Shown in pieces: positions 7,036 through 14,278 of a DNA stretch of 56,220 bases. The translations under genes and the position numbers were made by a program. Source of the DNA: Christensenella sp. UBA7588 (GTDB lineage: Bacteria; Bacillota; Clostridia; Christensenellales; CAG-917); assembly GCA_002478945.1 (NCBI GenBank), contig DLKM01000028.1, positions 216,929 to 273,148 of the forward strand. The letters run 5' to 3'. A model generated the notes under the pieces. The model was given only the letters and a program-made list of their open reading frames with translations. It was not told the DNA's origin and searched no databases. Every line of letters starts with the position of its first letter. The first letter of the stretch is position 1.

Positions 7036-8115
7036 ATGGCAAACTATTTTAACGAAAGAGACAAACAACTTGCAAAGCGATTGAGAACTTTGCGAGACCA
7101 ATTACCCGAGTTTTGCGAGGACTTTTTCGTCGGAATCGAACCCGTCACTTCTCCACTTACGAGATTGAATTATGCCTACGATTTGCGCATTTTCTTCGAC
7201 TATTTGCTTAAAAACGTCCGTGCTTTCAGAAATTACGAGGACGTGTACGATTTTGAAGTAGACGACCTCAACAAAATCACGCTCGGCAATCTCGAGGCTT
7301 ATGCGGAATACTTGTCATATTATACTTTCGAAGGCAAAGAGTTTACCAACGCCGAAAAAGGCAAGGCCAGAAAACTCTCCACTATCCGTTCTTTTTTCAA
7401 GTATTATTTCAATCACGACAGAATCCCGTCCAACGTCGCCGCCAAACTTTCTATGCCAAAACTGCACGATAAGGACATTATCAGGCTTGAAAAGCCCGAA
7501 GTCGAGCGCATTCTCGACGCCGCGGAAACGGGAAGCGGTATGAGCGAGCATCAACGCAAGATTCAGCGCAACACGAGAGCGAGAGATTACGCAATCGTAT
7601 CCTTGCTCCTCGGCACGGGTATTCGTGTAAGCGAATGCGTGGGACTCAACCTGAGCGATATAGATTTTGACACCAACGCTTTTACGATTACGCGAAAAGG
7701 CGGCAATCAAGCCATTTTGTACTTCGGAGACGAAGTGCGCGACGCACTCCTCACTTATATCGATACCGAGCGAAAAGCTCTTGTAGACAGATGCCAAAAA
7801 ATGAATACGGGAGACGTAGACGCGCTGTTTTTATCCTTGCAAGTAAAGCGTATTTGCGTGCGAGCGGTTGAAAACATCGTAAAAAAATATGCGCAAACCG
7901 CCGCTCCGCTCAAAAAAATATCTCCGCACAAACTGCGTAGCACTTACGGTACCAACCTATACCGAGCAACCGGAGACATCTACCTCGTAGCCGACGTATT
8001 GGGACACAGAGACGTCAATACCACCAAAAAACACTATGCGGCAATCGAGGAGGACCACAGAAAACTCGCCGCTCAGCTCGTAAAACTGCGCGACAACGAC
8101 GACGATAACCGATAA
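7036..8115 (+). CDS. Tyrosine recombinase (XerC/XerD-like integrase family)
   Basis: A 359-residue site-specific recombinase. The N-terminal SAM-like core-binding domain covers roughly residues 20-135 and the catalytic domain 150-350. All catalytic residues are present: R197 (GTGIRVSE), K221 (TRKGG), H298 and R301 (SPHKLRST), H324 (LGHRD) and nucleophile Y334. It has a consensus promoter and a strong terminator, so it is an intact single-gene unit. No attachment sites, excisionase or phage genes are nearby. A chromosomal Xer-like role in dimer resolution, or a domesticated integrase, are both possible. It is somewhat longer than typical XerC/D (about 300 residues), mostly from an insert near residues 165-185. 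Confidence 0.93.
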   Translation: MANYFNERDKQLAKRLRTLRDQLPEFCEDFFVGIEPVTSPLTRLNYAYDLRIFFDYLLKNVRAFRNYEDVYDFEVDDLNKITLGNLEAYAEYLSYYTFEGKEFTNAEKGKARKLSTIRSFFKYYFNHDRIPSNVAAKLSMPKLHDKDIIRLEKPEVERILDAAETGSGMSEHQRKIQRNTRARDYAIVSLLLGTGIRVSECVGLNLSDIDFDTNAFTITRKGGNQAILYFGDEVRDALLTYIDTERKALVDRCQKMNTGDVDALFLSLQVKRICVRAVENIVKKYAQTAAPLKKISPHKLRSTYGTNLYRATGDIYLVADVLGHRDVNTTKKHYAAIEEDHRKLAAQLVKLRDNDDDNR

Positions 8116-8130
8116 AACCTTTATTTAAGC

Positions 8131-8160
8131 ACCGACGGAATAATATTCCGTCGGTTTTTT
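8131..8160 (+). terminator. Terminator of the recombinase gene
   Basis: A 10-bp stem ACCGACGGAA/TTCCGTCGGT closes a short AT loop and is followed by six T. Confidence 0.93.
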
Positions 8161-8197
8161 AGTTTGAAATAGACAAAGTTCGCAGTTTTCTTTATAT

Positions 8198-8234
8198 AAA
8201 CTATTATCTAATATTGACTAATTTGTAATAGTTT
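8198..8234. promoter_or_regulatory. Inverted repeat over the PadR-type promoter, candidate operator
   Basis: AAACTATTA (8198-8206) and TAATAGTTT (8226-8234) form a perfect 9-base inverted repeat with 19 bases between, centred on the -35 box. The position suits autorepression by the PadR winged helix encoded just downstream. The centre-to-centre distance of 28 bases is wider than a single PadR dimer site, so two half-sites or two dimers may be involved. Confidence 0.5.
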
Positions 8235-8242
8235 GCTAAAAT
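8214..8242 (+). promoter_or_regulatory. Promoter of the PadR-type membrane regulator
   Basis: TTGACT (8214-8219) and TAAAAT (8237-8242) are 17 bases apart, and the ATG with a GGAG ribosome binding site follows 28 bases later. Confidence 0.8.
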
Positions 8243-8270
8243 TATTCTATTAAATATCGGAGCAAACAGT

Positions 8271-10211
8271 ATGGACATTTCTTCGGTCAACAGCGACCTC
8301 ATACGCGGCAACGTCACGACAATCATTCTCGGTTGTCTATGGAATTGCGACAAGTACGGCTATGAGATTATGAAAGAAATCGAGGACAAAAGCAACTCGC
8401 AATACGTCCTCAAACAAGCCACCCTGTACAATCAGCTCAAACGCTTGGAAAAACAAGGGCTTGTTTCATCGTACGACGGCAACCCCGACGATACGGGCGG
8501 AGGCAAACGCAGGTATTATTCGCTTACAAACGAAGGCAGAGCGTATCTCAGAAAAGAAAAGAGCGAGTACGAGTATTCTCGTACGATTTTGGATAAGCTC
8601 GTTTCTGCGCAAGAATACGATTTTACCAATCCTATTCCCTTTGACGCAAGCGAACTGCGCCCCTACTCCAAACGCGACACCGAGGATAAGCCGAAAGTTG
8701 TCTACAAAGACAAAATCGTAGAAAAAGTCGTTGAAGTCGAAAAGAAAGTGTTCTTCGACCGCTACGGCAACGAAGTCAGCGCCGAAGAAGCGGACGCTCT
8801 CAAAGAGAAAGCACTTCAAGACGACGAACAGGCTCGACTTACCGAAGAACAACTCAAAAAATCCGAGCAAGACGCACGCCAAATGGACGAAAAACTTCGT
8901 CAATCCGAAGAAGAAGCGAGACTTAAAGACGAAAGATTGCGCCAAACCGAAGAACAACTGCGCAAGTCCGAGGAGGACCGCCAATTCGTAAAGTCTATGC
9001 TCCGCCAAATGGAAGAAGAAAAAATGCGCGCGGAAGAAGCCAAACGCCTTGCCGAGGAAGAAGAAAAGCGCAAAGCAGAGTTGGAACGTCAAAGACTCGA
9101 AGAAGAAGCCGAACGCAAGCGTCAAGAACAGGCAAAACCTGCGCAAACGCTTGAAGAAATGTTTGCAAAACTCGATGCGGAAAGCGAATACAATCGCAAA
9201 AACGACGCCGTTCAGGTGTATCACTTCAACAAAGCCGAACCCGAGGAACATACATACGTCAACGGCTACACCAATCAAACCGAACAAGTCGGCGGACGTC
9301 CGCAAACGTCGCTCAAAGACATTTTCAAACAACTCGACGAAAAAGAAGCGCAAATAGACGACAAACTTGCAAAAGAACAAGAGGAAAAAGCCGCCGCTCT
9401 TGCACAAGCGCAGGCGCAACAACCTCAAGTTCAGGAGCAAGTTTCCGCTCAAGAAGTCGCTCCGCAACCTGTCCCCTCTCAGGACCACTTTATGCCCTCT
9501 CAAATCGAGACTCGCAATCAGAGTTATTCCGCTCCTGGAGATAAAGGTCAGTTTATGACGTCGGCGGTTATAAATCGTCAGGAAGGCGGATTCGAATACG
9601 AAAAAGACGACGTAAACTATCGTGAGTTTTTCGTTTCGCTTGCCGACCAGAATCAGAAAGTCGAAGTACAGGAAGAAAAACCTCAACAAGACTACTCCGA
9701 CAGCGACATTAAGACGAGATTATATGCAAAAGGGTTCAAAATTCGCCCGTATGACAGAGGCAACACGTCGGAGTATTACACGTTCAACTTCATTCAGTCA
9801 AATCGACTCAACAGAGACACTTTCCTCATCATTCTCGCGTTTTTCGCTGTTGAGGTTGCAATTATGTGGTTGTCGCTGTTCTCGAGAGTGAGCTATGCGT
9901 ATTTCCTCCCCATTCTTCTCGTGGGATGCGCGCTTTGCCTCATACCGACAGTCATCTATATGCTCAATCCGACAAGGCGCAAACGAGCCAATTTCAACTT
10001 CAAACTATCGATACTCAACCGCACTATGTTGTTTATCGAATTGTCCGTCGTATGCATTCTCATCGGCTTTTTCGGACTCGGAGCAAACGTCAACGACGTA
10101 GATTTGATACTCTGCTCCATCGTATTGCCTATGGTGTTGCTTACCAACCTGCCGTTGAGTTCACTCATCTACTGGTTGTTGTATAGGACTCGTAAGTATC
10201 ACACCGCATAG
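8271..10211 (+). CDS. PadR-family winged helix fused to a coiled coil and four C-terminal membrane helices
   Basis: A 646-residue protein of unusual architecture. Residues about 10-100 are a PadR-type winged helix (GYEIMKEIE; TLYNQLKRLEKQGLV; GGGKRRYYSLTNEG). Residues about 165-300 are a highly charged Glu/Lys/Arg/Gln coiled coil. Residues about 300-500 are a Q/P/E-rich linker with a repeated short motif (TLEEMFAKLD; SLKDIFKQLD). Residues about 530-645 form four hydrophobic helices. PadR proteins are normally 110-180-residue soluble repressors, so this looks like a membrane-tethered regulator that could sense envelope state. It is monocistronic with its own promoter and a candidate operator. 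Function beyond DNA binding is inference. Confidence 0.85.
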   Translation: MDISSVNSDLIRGNVTTIILGCLWNCDKYGYEIMKEIEDKSNSQYVLKQATLYNQLKRLEKQGLVSSYDGNPDDTGGGKRRYYSLTNEGRAYLRKEKSEYEYSRTILDKLVSAQEYDFTNPIPFDASELRPYSKRDTEDKPKVVYKDKIVEKVVEVEKKVFFDRYGNEVSAEEADALKEKALQDDEQARLTEEQLKKSEQDARQMDEKLRQSEEEARLKDERLRQTEEQLRKSEEDRQFVKSMLRQMEEEKMRAEEAKRLAEEEEKRKAELERQRLEEEAERKRQEQAKPAQTLEEMFAKLDAESEYNRKNDAVQVYHFNKAEPEEHTYVNGYTNQTEQVGGRPQTSLKDIFKQLDEKEAQIDDKLAKEQEEKAAALAQAQAQQPQVQEQVSAQEVAPQPVPSQDHFMPSQIETRNQSYSAPGDKGQFMTSAVINRQEGGFEYEKDDVNYREFFVSLADQNQKVEVQEEKPQQDYSDSDIKTRLYAKGFKIRPYDRGNTSEYYTFNFIQSNRLNRDTFLIILAFFAVEVAIMWLSLFSRVSYAYFLPILLVGCALCLIPTVIYMLNPTRRKRANFNFKLSILNRTMLFIELSVVCILIGFFGLGANVNDVDLILCSIVLPMVLLTNLPLSSLIYWLLYRTRKYHTA

Positions 10212-10536
10212 CAAAAACCGTCGCTGTGGCAACGACAACACGCACTTGTGCGCATTGTCGAGAGCCACGCTTGATTTATTGCTCTGCTACCGCACAATCG
10301 ATACACGCTATCAGTTCAATCACGGATAAAAACTCCTGCAACAATTCCGCTATATCGCTTGCTTGGTATGTGCGGCTTGCGCCTTGATTGCCACGCTTAC
10401 GCTCCACTCTGATTGTGCGCTGACAGCGCAAGCCTACGGCTTATATTTGCATAAATGCAAATGCAAAATCTTCCTTATGTCATTCCGAGGAGCGACGAAT
10501 GTTGCGACGTGGGAATCAAGCGTAGCGAAAATTATA
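10212..10536. repeat. Non-coding DNA with a dispersed-repeat-like element
   Basis: No gene is seen. At 10479-10517 the sequence GTCATTCCGAGGAGCGACG...GCGACGTGGGAATC forms an imperfect inverted repeat (ATTCC with GGGAAT; CGAGG and AGCGACG inside). This resembles intergenic repeats of the GTCATTGCGAGGAGCGA type that I recall from many bacterial genomes. Other short palindromes (GCACTTGTGC, TTGCATAAATGCAA) lie between. No clear terminator for the PadR-type gene was found. Confidence 0.5.
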
Positions 10537-10567
10537 TAAAAAAGAAGAAGTACAGATGTACTTCTTC
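10537..10567 (-). terminator. Terminator of tRNA-Trp
   Basis: On the minus strand stem GAAGAAGTACA/TGTACTTCTTC is followed by seven T, directly after the tRNA. Confidence 0.92.
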
Positions 10568-10568
10568 G

Positions 10569-10643
10569 TGGCAGGGGAGACGCGATTCGAACACGCAACC
10601 AACGGTTTTGGAGACCGTTGCTCTACCGTTGAGCCACTCCCCT
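10569..10643 (-). tRNA. tRNA-Trp (anticodon CCA)
   Basis: Acceptor AGGGGAG pairs with CTCCCCT; stem ACGGT/ACCGT closes the loop CTCCAAA, which carries CCA; the T arm and encoded GCCA end are present. It is a single-gene transcript with its own promoter and terminator. Confidence 0.95.
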
Positions 10644-10663
10644 ATAAATTATCAAGCGTTGAT

Positions 10664-10692
10664 ATTATAACAAGCAAAACCTCATTAGTCAA
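10664..10692 (-). promoter_or_regulatory. Promoter of tRNA-Trp
   Basis: On the minus strand TTGACT and TATAAT are 17 bases apart; the -10 box ends 20 bases before the tRNA. It is divergent from rnhA. Confidence 0.88.
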
Positions 10693-10719
10693 ATATTTGC
10701 GACTATTTGGATAATAATT

Positions 10720-11202
10720 ATGAAAAAGAAAGTTGAAATTTACACAGACGGAGCGTGTTCCGGCAATCCGGGTATCGGAGGCTGGGGATGCGTTATGCTC
10801 TACAAATCGCACAAAAAAGAGGCAAGCGGAGCCGAACAAGCCACTACAAACAATCGCATGGAGCTTACGGCTATCATTCAAGGTCTCAAAATACTCAAAG
10901 AGCCGTGCATTGTGACCGTGTACAGCGATAGTGCGTATTCCGTCGAACCGTTCTTGCAAGGCTGGATAAACGGTTGGATTATGCGAGGGTGGCGCACCGC
11001 AAGCAAAGACGAAGTTAAAAACGTCGATTTATGGAAAGAACTTCTCTCTCTTATGCAAATCCACGAGGTTACCTACGTCAAGGTCAAAGGACACGCCGAC
11101 AACGAACTTAACAATCGTTGCGACTACCTTGCCCGCACCGCAATCAAAGAATTGCAAAAAACCTTGCCGTCCACCCTTCCGCCCATTCCCGAAGGCATTT
11201 AA
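10720..11202 (+). CDS. rnhA: Ribonuclease HI
   Basis: A 160-residue RNase H that cleaves the RNA strand of RNA-DNA hybrids. The four acidic active-site residues are D10 (YTDGACSGNPG), E48 (NNRMELTA), D70 (VYSDSAY) and D135 (NNRCDYLA), with the catalytic-loop H125 (KGHADN). The length is that of E. coli RNase HI, and the basic WINGWIMRGW handle segment is present. Only a weak GGAT ribosome binding site precedes the ATG. It is divergent from tRNA-Trp. Confidence 0.96.
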   Translation: MKKKVEIYTDGACSGNPGIGGWGCVMLYKSHKKEASGAEQATTNNRMELTAIIQGLKILKEPCIVTVYSDSAYSVEPFLQGWINGWIMRGWRTASKDEVKNVDLWKELLSLMQIHEVTYVKVKGHADNELNNRCDYLARTAIKELQKTLPSTLPPIPEGI

Positions 11203-11258
11203 TAGCGTTAGATACCGCAAAAATCAGTATACACTATTACAAATCAAGGAGGCACAAA

Positions 11259-11747
11259 ATGAAAAAGTTCAACAAAAAGCATTTGTATTGGATGATACCA
11301 TCACTTGTACTTGCCATCGTTTTGCTTACACTCGAATGCCTGCCGAGCGGCGTTGCTATGGAATTTAAGTGGCCTATTGACCAAAATGCCCAAGTATTTG
11401 CGTCAAAAACCGAGTATTATCCGTATTTTAGCGATATGCCCTACGGATACGGCAACTGCGCTCCCGTGTTTATCGGAATATTTACAATCGCCGTCATTAT
11501 CCTTTGTATAATCAATATATTTGTTGACAAAACAGGCATTGACATCGCAATATTGGTCTTAAACGTACTCAAACTTGTCCTTAGCGGCGTTGAATTTATT
11601 TTCTCGCGTACTGCAATAAACTGGGCTGTATTTGCAATCGCACTTGCATTTACAATATACAGCGGCGTGGAGCTTGCATTGAGAATAAAGTCCAACAAGT
11701 CAACGACTTCCCCCACCGACTCAACGGCTGATATGCAAAACGAATAA
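11259..11747 (+). CDS. Small membrane protein of unknown function, 162 aa
   Basis: The ATG giving MKKFNKKHLYWMIP follows a strong AAGGAGG seven bases upstream, which fixes the start; the open frame upstream overlaps rnhA and is not used. Four hydrophobic segments are predicted, near residues 9-29, 68-90, 95-115 and 120-145. Between the first and second is an extracytoplasmic loop rich in Tyr and Pro. The short C-terminal tail is Ser/Thr rich. No family is recognised. It starts 56 bases after rnhA and ends before a strong terminator. Confidence 0.7.
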   Translation: MKKFNKKHLYWMIPSLVLAIVLLTLECLPSGVAMEFKWPIDQNAQVFASKTEYYPYFSDMPYGYGNCAPVFIGIFTIAVIILCIINIFVDKTGIDIAILVLNVLKLVLSGVEFIFSRTAINWAVFAIALAFTIYSGVELALRIKSNKSTTSPTDSTADMQNE

Positions 11748-11815
11748 GCGTTCAAAATCACACATAAAACCATATATAATTGGTTATTTATAACTTTAAT
11801 ATAAGATATAAATCA

Positions 11816-11845
11816 ACAGCCACCGATTTTTCGGTGGCTGTTTTG
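11816..11845 (+). terminator. Terminator of the rnhA / membrane-protein unit
   Basis: Stem ACAGCCACCGA/TCGGTGGCTGT with a T-rich loop is followed by TTTT. Confidence 0.88.
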
Positions 11846-11867
11846 AATGAGTATAAATACTGAATTA

Positions 11868-11897
11868 AAAAATCCATCGGCATTGCCGATGGATTTT
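11868..11897 (-). terminator. Terminator of the ispH-rpsA operon
   Basis: On the minus strand stem AAAATCCATCGGC/GCCGATGGATTTT is followed by further T, 27 bases past the stop codon. Confidence 0.88.
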
Positions 11898-11923
11898 ATT
11901 TTATGTTTTAAGGATTTTTCAAA

Positions 11924-14263
11924 TTATTCAGCGGGTTCTTCAACTTTTTTCTTGCGAGTGGTCTTTTTTGCGGGTGCCGCTTCTTCGACTACTTCGTCAT
12001 CGAGATTGAGGTTGAGGTTTTTGAACAAATCGCCGAGCGTTGCGGAAGAACTGCCGGAAACCCATTCTTTAGGCTCGTTGGAAGATTCTTTCTTCGCACC
12101 GCGACGTTCACGTTTATTCTCGCCGTCTGCGACCTTTTGTTCGAACTTCTTAACTCTGGAGCTTCTCTTTGCAGCCTTTTCTTCATCGGTTGCTTCTTCT
12201 TGTCCGTCGTTTTGAGCAGTCGTTTCTTCAGGTGCGGGAAGCAATTCCTTAATGGAAAGCGTGATGCGGTTGTCGTCGAAACCGATAATCTTCGCTTCGA
12301 CTTCTTGACCGACCGTCAATGCTTCGTTTGCGTCCTTAATCCAGTTGTGGGAGATTTGAGAAACGTGTACGAGTCCGTCTACACCGTCGTCGATGGATAC
12401 GAATGCACCGTAGGGGAAGATTCTTTCGACTTTGCCCTTGATGACCGTACCGACGGGGAACTTCTCTGCAGCGACTTCGTAAGGTTTCTTTTGAAGTTGC
12501 TTGTAACCGAGAGAAATCTTGCCTGTTTCTCTGTCCATCTTGAGAACTACGAAATCATAGCTTTCGCCAATCGTAAGAACGGTGGACGGGTCGGTAATCT
12601 TGTTCCAAGAAAGTTCGGAGATGTGAGCGAGGCAATCGAAACCGCGAACGTTTACGAATGCGCCGAATTGCGTGAATCTCTTAACCTTACCGGTTACGAT
12701 GTCGTGGACGTGAATGTTGTTCCAGAACAAATCTTCTTTCTCTTGTTTTTCTCTTTCAAGAATGATACGTTGAGACGCAAAGAGGTATCTGGATTTCTTT
12801 TGGGGTTTATCTTCGGTTGCTGCGGCTTCTTCGCCCTCTGCAGCCGTATTTTCTTTTTCCTTCGGAGGCATAAGCGTCAAGCGGAGCGTCTTGCCCTTGT
12901 AGTCCTCGAGATTGGAGACGTAACCCATTCTGATTTGGCTTGCGGGAACGAAGATGGTGTATTGACCGAGTCTTCCTCTCAAACCGCCTTTAACGACTTC
13001 CGTCATCGTCAAAGAGAATTCGCCTTGAGAAAGAGCCTTCTCTGCTTCCGCTTCTTCTTGGCGTATTGCGTCGACGTCTTTCTTGGAAAGAGACACGTAC
13101 TCTTTGTTGACTGCCAGAATGGTTGCTTGAACTTCGTCGCCCTCTTTGTAATCGGCAGGATTGTAATTGCCGTCCAAAGATGCTTCGCTCTTATCAATGA
13201 AACCGTCTTTCTTACCGCCGATAGCGACGTAAATTCCGTTTTCACCTGCGCTGATGACTTTGCCTTTGATGCGTTTGCCGACTTTGTAGTTGGTGTAACC
13301 AACGGAGTTTGCAGACTTCATAAGGTCAGCCATTGTGGTGGGTTCTTTTTCTTGCTCTTGAAGTGTTGCCTCGTTTTTCACTTCAGTTTCTGCTGTTTCG
13401 ACAGCGTTCTTTTGAGTTTCACTCATAAGTTTTGTTACCTCCTGTATCAACCACGGCGGAGTCGACGCTCCTGCGACAATCGATACACTTTGAAAATCCT
13501 TGAATATATTTTGCATTGACAGGACTTCGTTTGCGCTTGTTGCGAAATATGTGTGCCGATTGACCTCTTTTGCCACCTCGAACAAACGTCTCGTGTTTGC
13601 GCTTGTGTGACTTCCGAGAACCAAAACGGCGTCGGTATTTTGCGCCATAGCGCGCGCTTCATCTTGTTTTACTTTTGTAGTATAACAAATCGTATTAAAA
13701 ATGCCAACTGATTTGTTGTGTTTTTTTTCAAAAATCTTTGCATTTTTCTCGATTTTTTCAAATTTTTCGGGTAAAATCGTCGTCTGAAACAAAATCGAGG
13801 TCGGATTTTCTCCGATTTCGAGTTCTTCGGAGTCGGAAACGACTTTTGCGTTTTTACCTGCGTAAGAGAAAACTCCCTGCACTTCATCGTGATTTTTATC
13901 TCCTACGATAATCACGTCGTCGCCGAGTTCCGCTCTCTCGAGCGCGAGCCTCTGATTGCGCTTGACCACGGGACAGGTAGCGTCGAAAACAATCACGCCT
14001 CTGTCACGCAAACTTTTTTCAAATTCTATCGGAACGCCGTGAGCGCGGATAAGCGCAACGTCTCCGCTTTTTAATTCGGAGGCTTGTTCGAGCGATATAC
14101 ACACCGCTCCTCTCTCGTTAAGATACTGCGTTACGAGTTCGTTGTGGACGAGTTCTCCCAACGTGAAAATTTTGCCGTATTCGTCGGCAAGTTTCAAAGC
14201 CGTGTCCACGGCGTTTTTCACTCCGTTGCAAAAACCCGCGTGTTTTGCAAGCAAAACTTTCAT
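11924..14263 (-). CDS. ispH-rpsA: Fusion of IspH (HMBPP reductase) and S1-domain ribosomal protein
   Basis: A 779-residue bifunctional protein. Residues 1 to about 281 are IspH, which makes IPP and DMAPP in the last step of the MEP pathway; the three Fe-S cysteines are C12 (HAGFCNG), C97 (DATCPVV) and C193 (NTICYTT). After a linker, residues about 326-690 hold four S1 RNA-binding repeats, each with a recognisable G-x-V-x-x-x-x-x-x-G-x-F/Y core (KGKVISAGENGIYV; TGKVKRFTQFGAFV; KGKVERIFPYGAFV; the second repeat is degenerate). The tail is Lys/Ala/Glu rich (AKKTTRKKK). This fusion is known in Clostridia. The gene begins 15 bases after the cmk-plsC fusion. Why isoprenoid synthesis and translation are joined is unexplained. 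Confidence 0.95.
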   Translation of the reverse strand: MKVLLAKHAGFCNGVKNAVDTALKLADEYGKIFTLGELVHNELVTQYLNERGAVCISLEQASELKSGDVALIRAHGVPIEFEKSLRDRGVIVFDATCPVVKRNQRLALERAELGDDVIIVGDKNHDEVQGVFSYAGKNAKVVSDSEELEIGENPTSILFQTTILPEKFEKIEKNAKIFEKKHNKSVGIFNTICYTTKVKQDEARAMAQNTDAVLVLGSHTSANTRRLFEVAKEVNRHTYFATSANEVLSMQNIFKDFQSVSIVAGASTPPWLIQEVTKLMSETQKNAVETAETEVKNEATLQEQEKEPTTMADLMKSANSVGYTNYKVGKRIKGKVISAGENGIYVAIGGKKDGFIDKSEASLDGNYNPADYKEGDEVQATILAVNKEYVSLSKKDVDAIRQEEAEAEKALSQGEFSLTMTEVVKGGLRGRLGQYTIFVPASQIRMGYVSNLEDYKGKTLRLTLMPPKEKENTAAEGEEAAATEDKPQKKSRYLFASQRIILEREKQEKEDLFWNNIHVHDIVTGKVKRFTQFGAFVNVRGFDCLAHISELSWNKITDPSTVLTIGESYDFVVLKMDRETGKISLGYKQLQKKPYEVAAEKFPVGTVIKGKVERIFPYGAFVSIDDGVDGLVHVSQISHNWIKDANEALTVGQEVEAKIIGFDDNRITLSIKELLPAPEETTAQNDGQEEATDEEKAAKRSSRVKKFEQKVADGENKRERRGAKKESSNEPKEWVSGSSSATLGDLFKNLNLNLDDEVVEEAAPAKKTTRKKKVEEPAE

Positions 14264-14278
14264 CTCGTAAATTCGTCC

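Noticed and set aside
7036..8115. Integrase as marker of a prophage or integrative element
   Set aside because: No attachment-site repeats, phage, relaxase or excisionase genes flank it, and the neighbours look chromosomal.
8466..9689. 407-codon open frame antisense to the PadR-type gene
   Set aside because: Its Phe/Leu/Val-rich product mirrors the Glu/Lys-rich coiled coil on the other strand; it is a codon-composition shadow.
12137..13519. 460-codon open frame antisense to the S1 repeats
   Set aside because: Same composition artefact opposite a clear gene.
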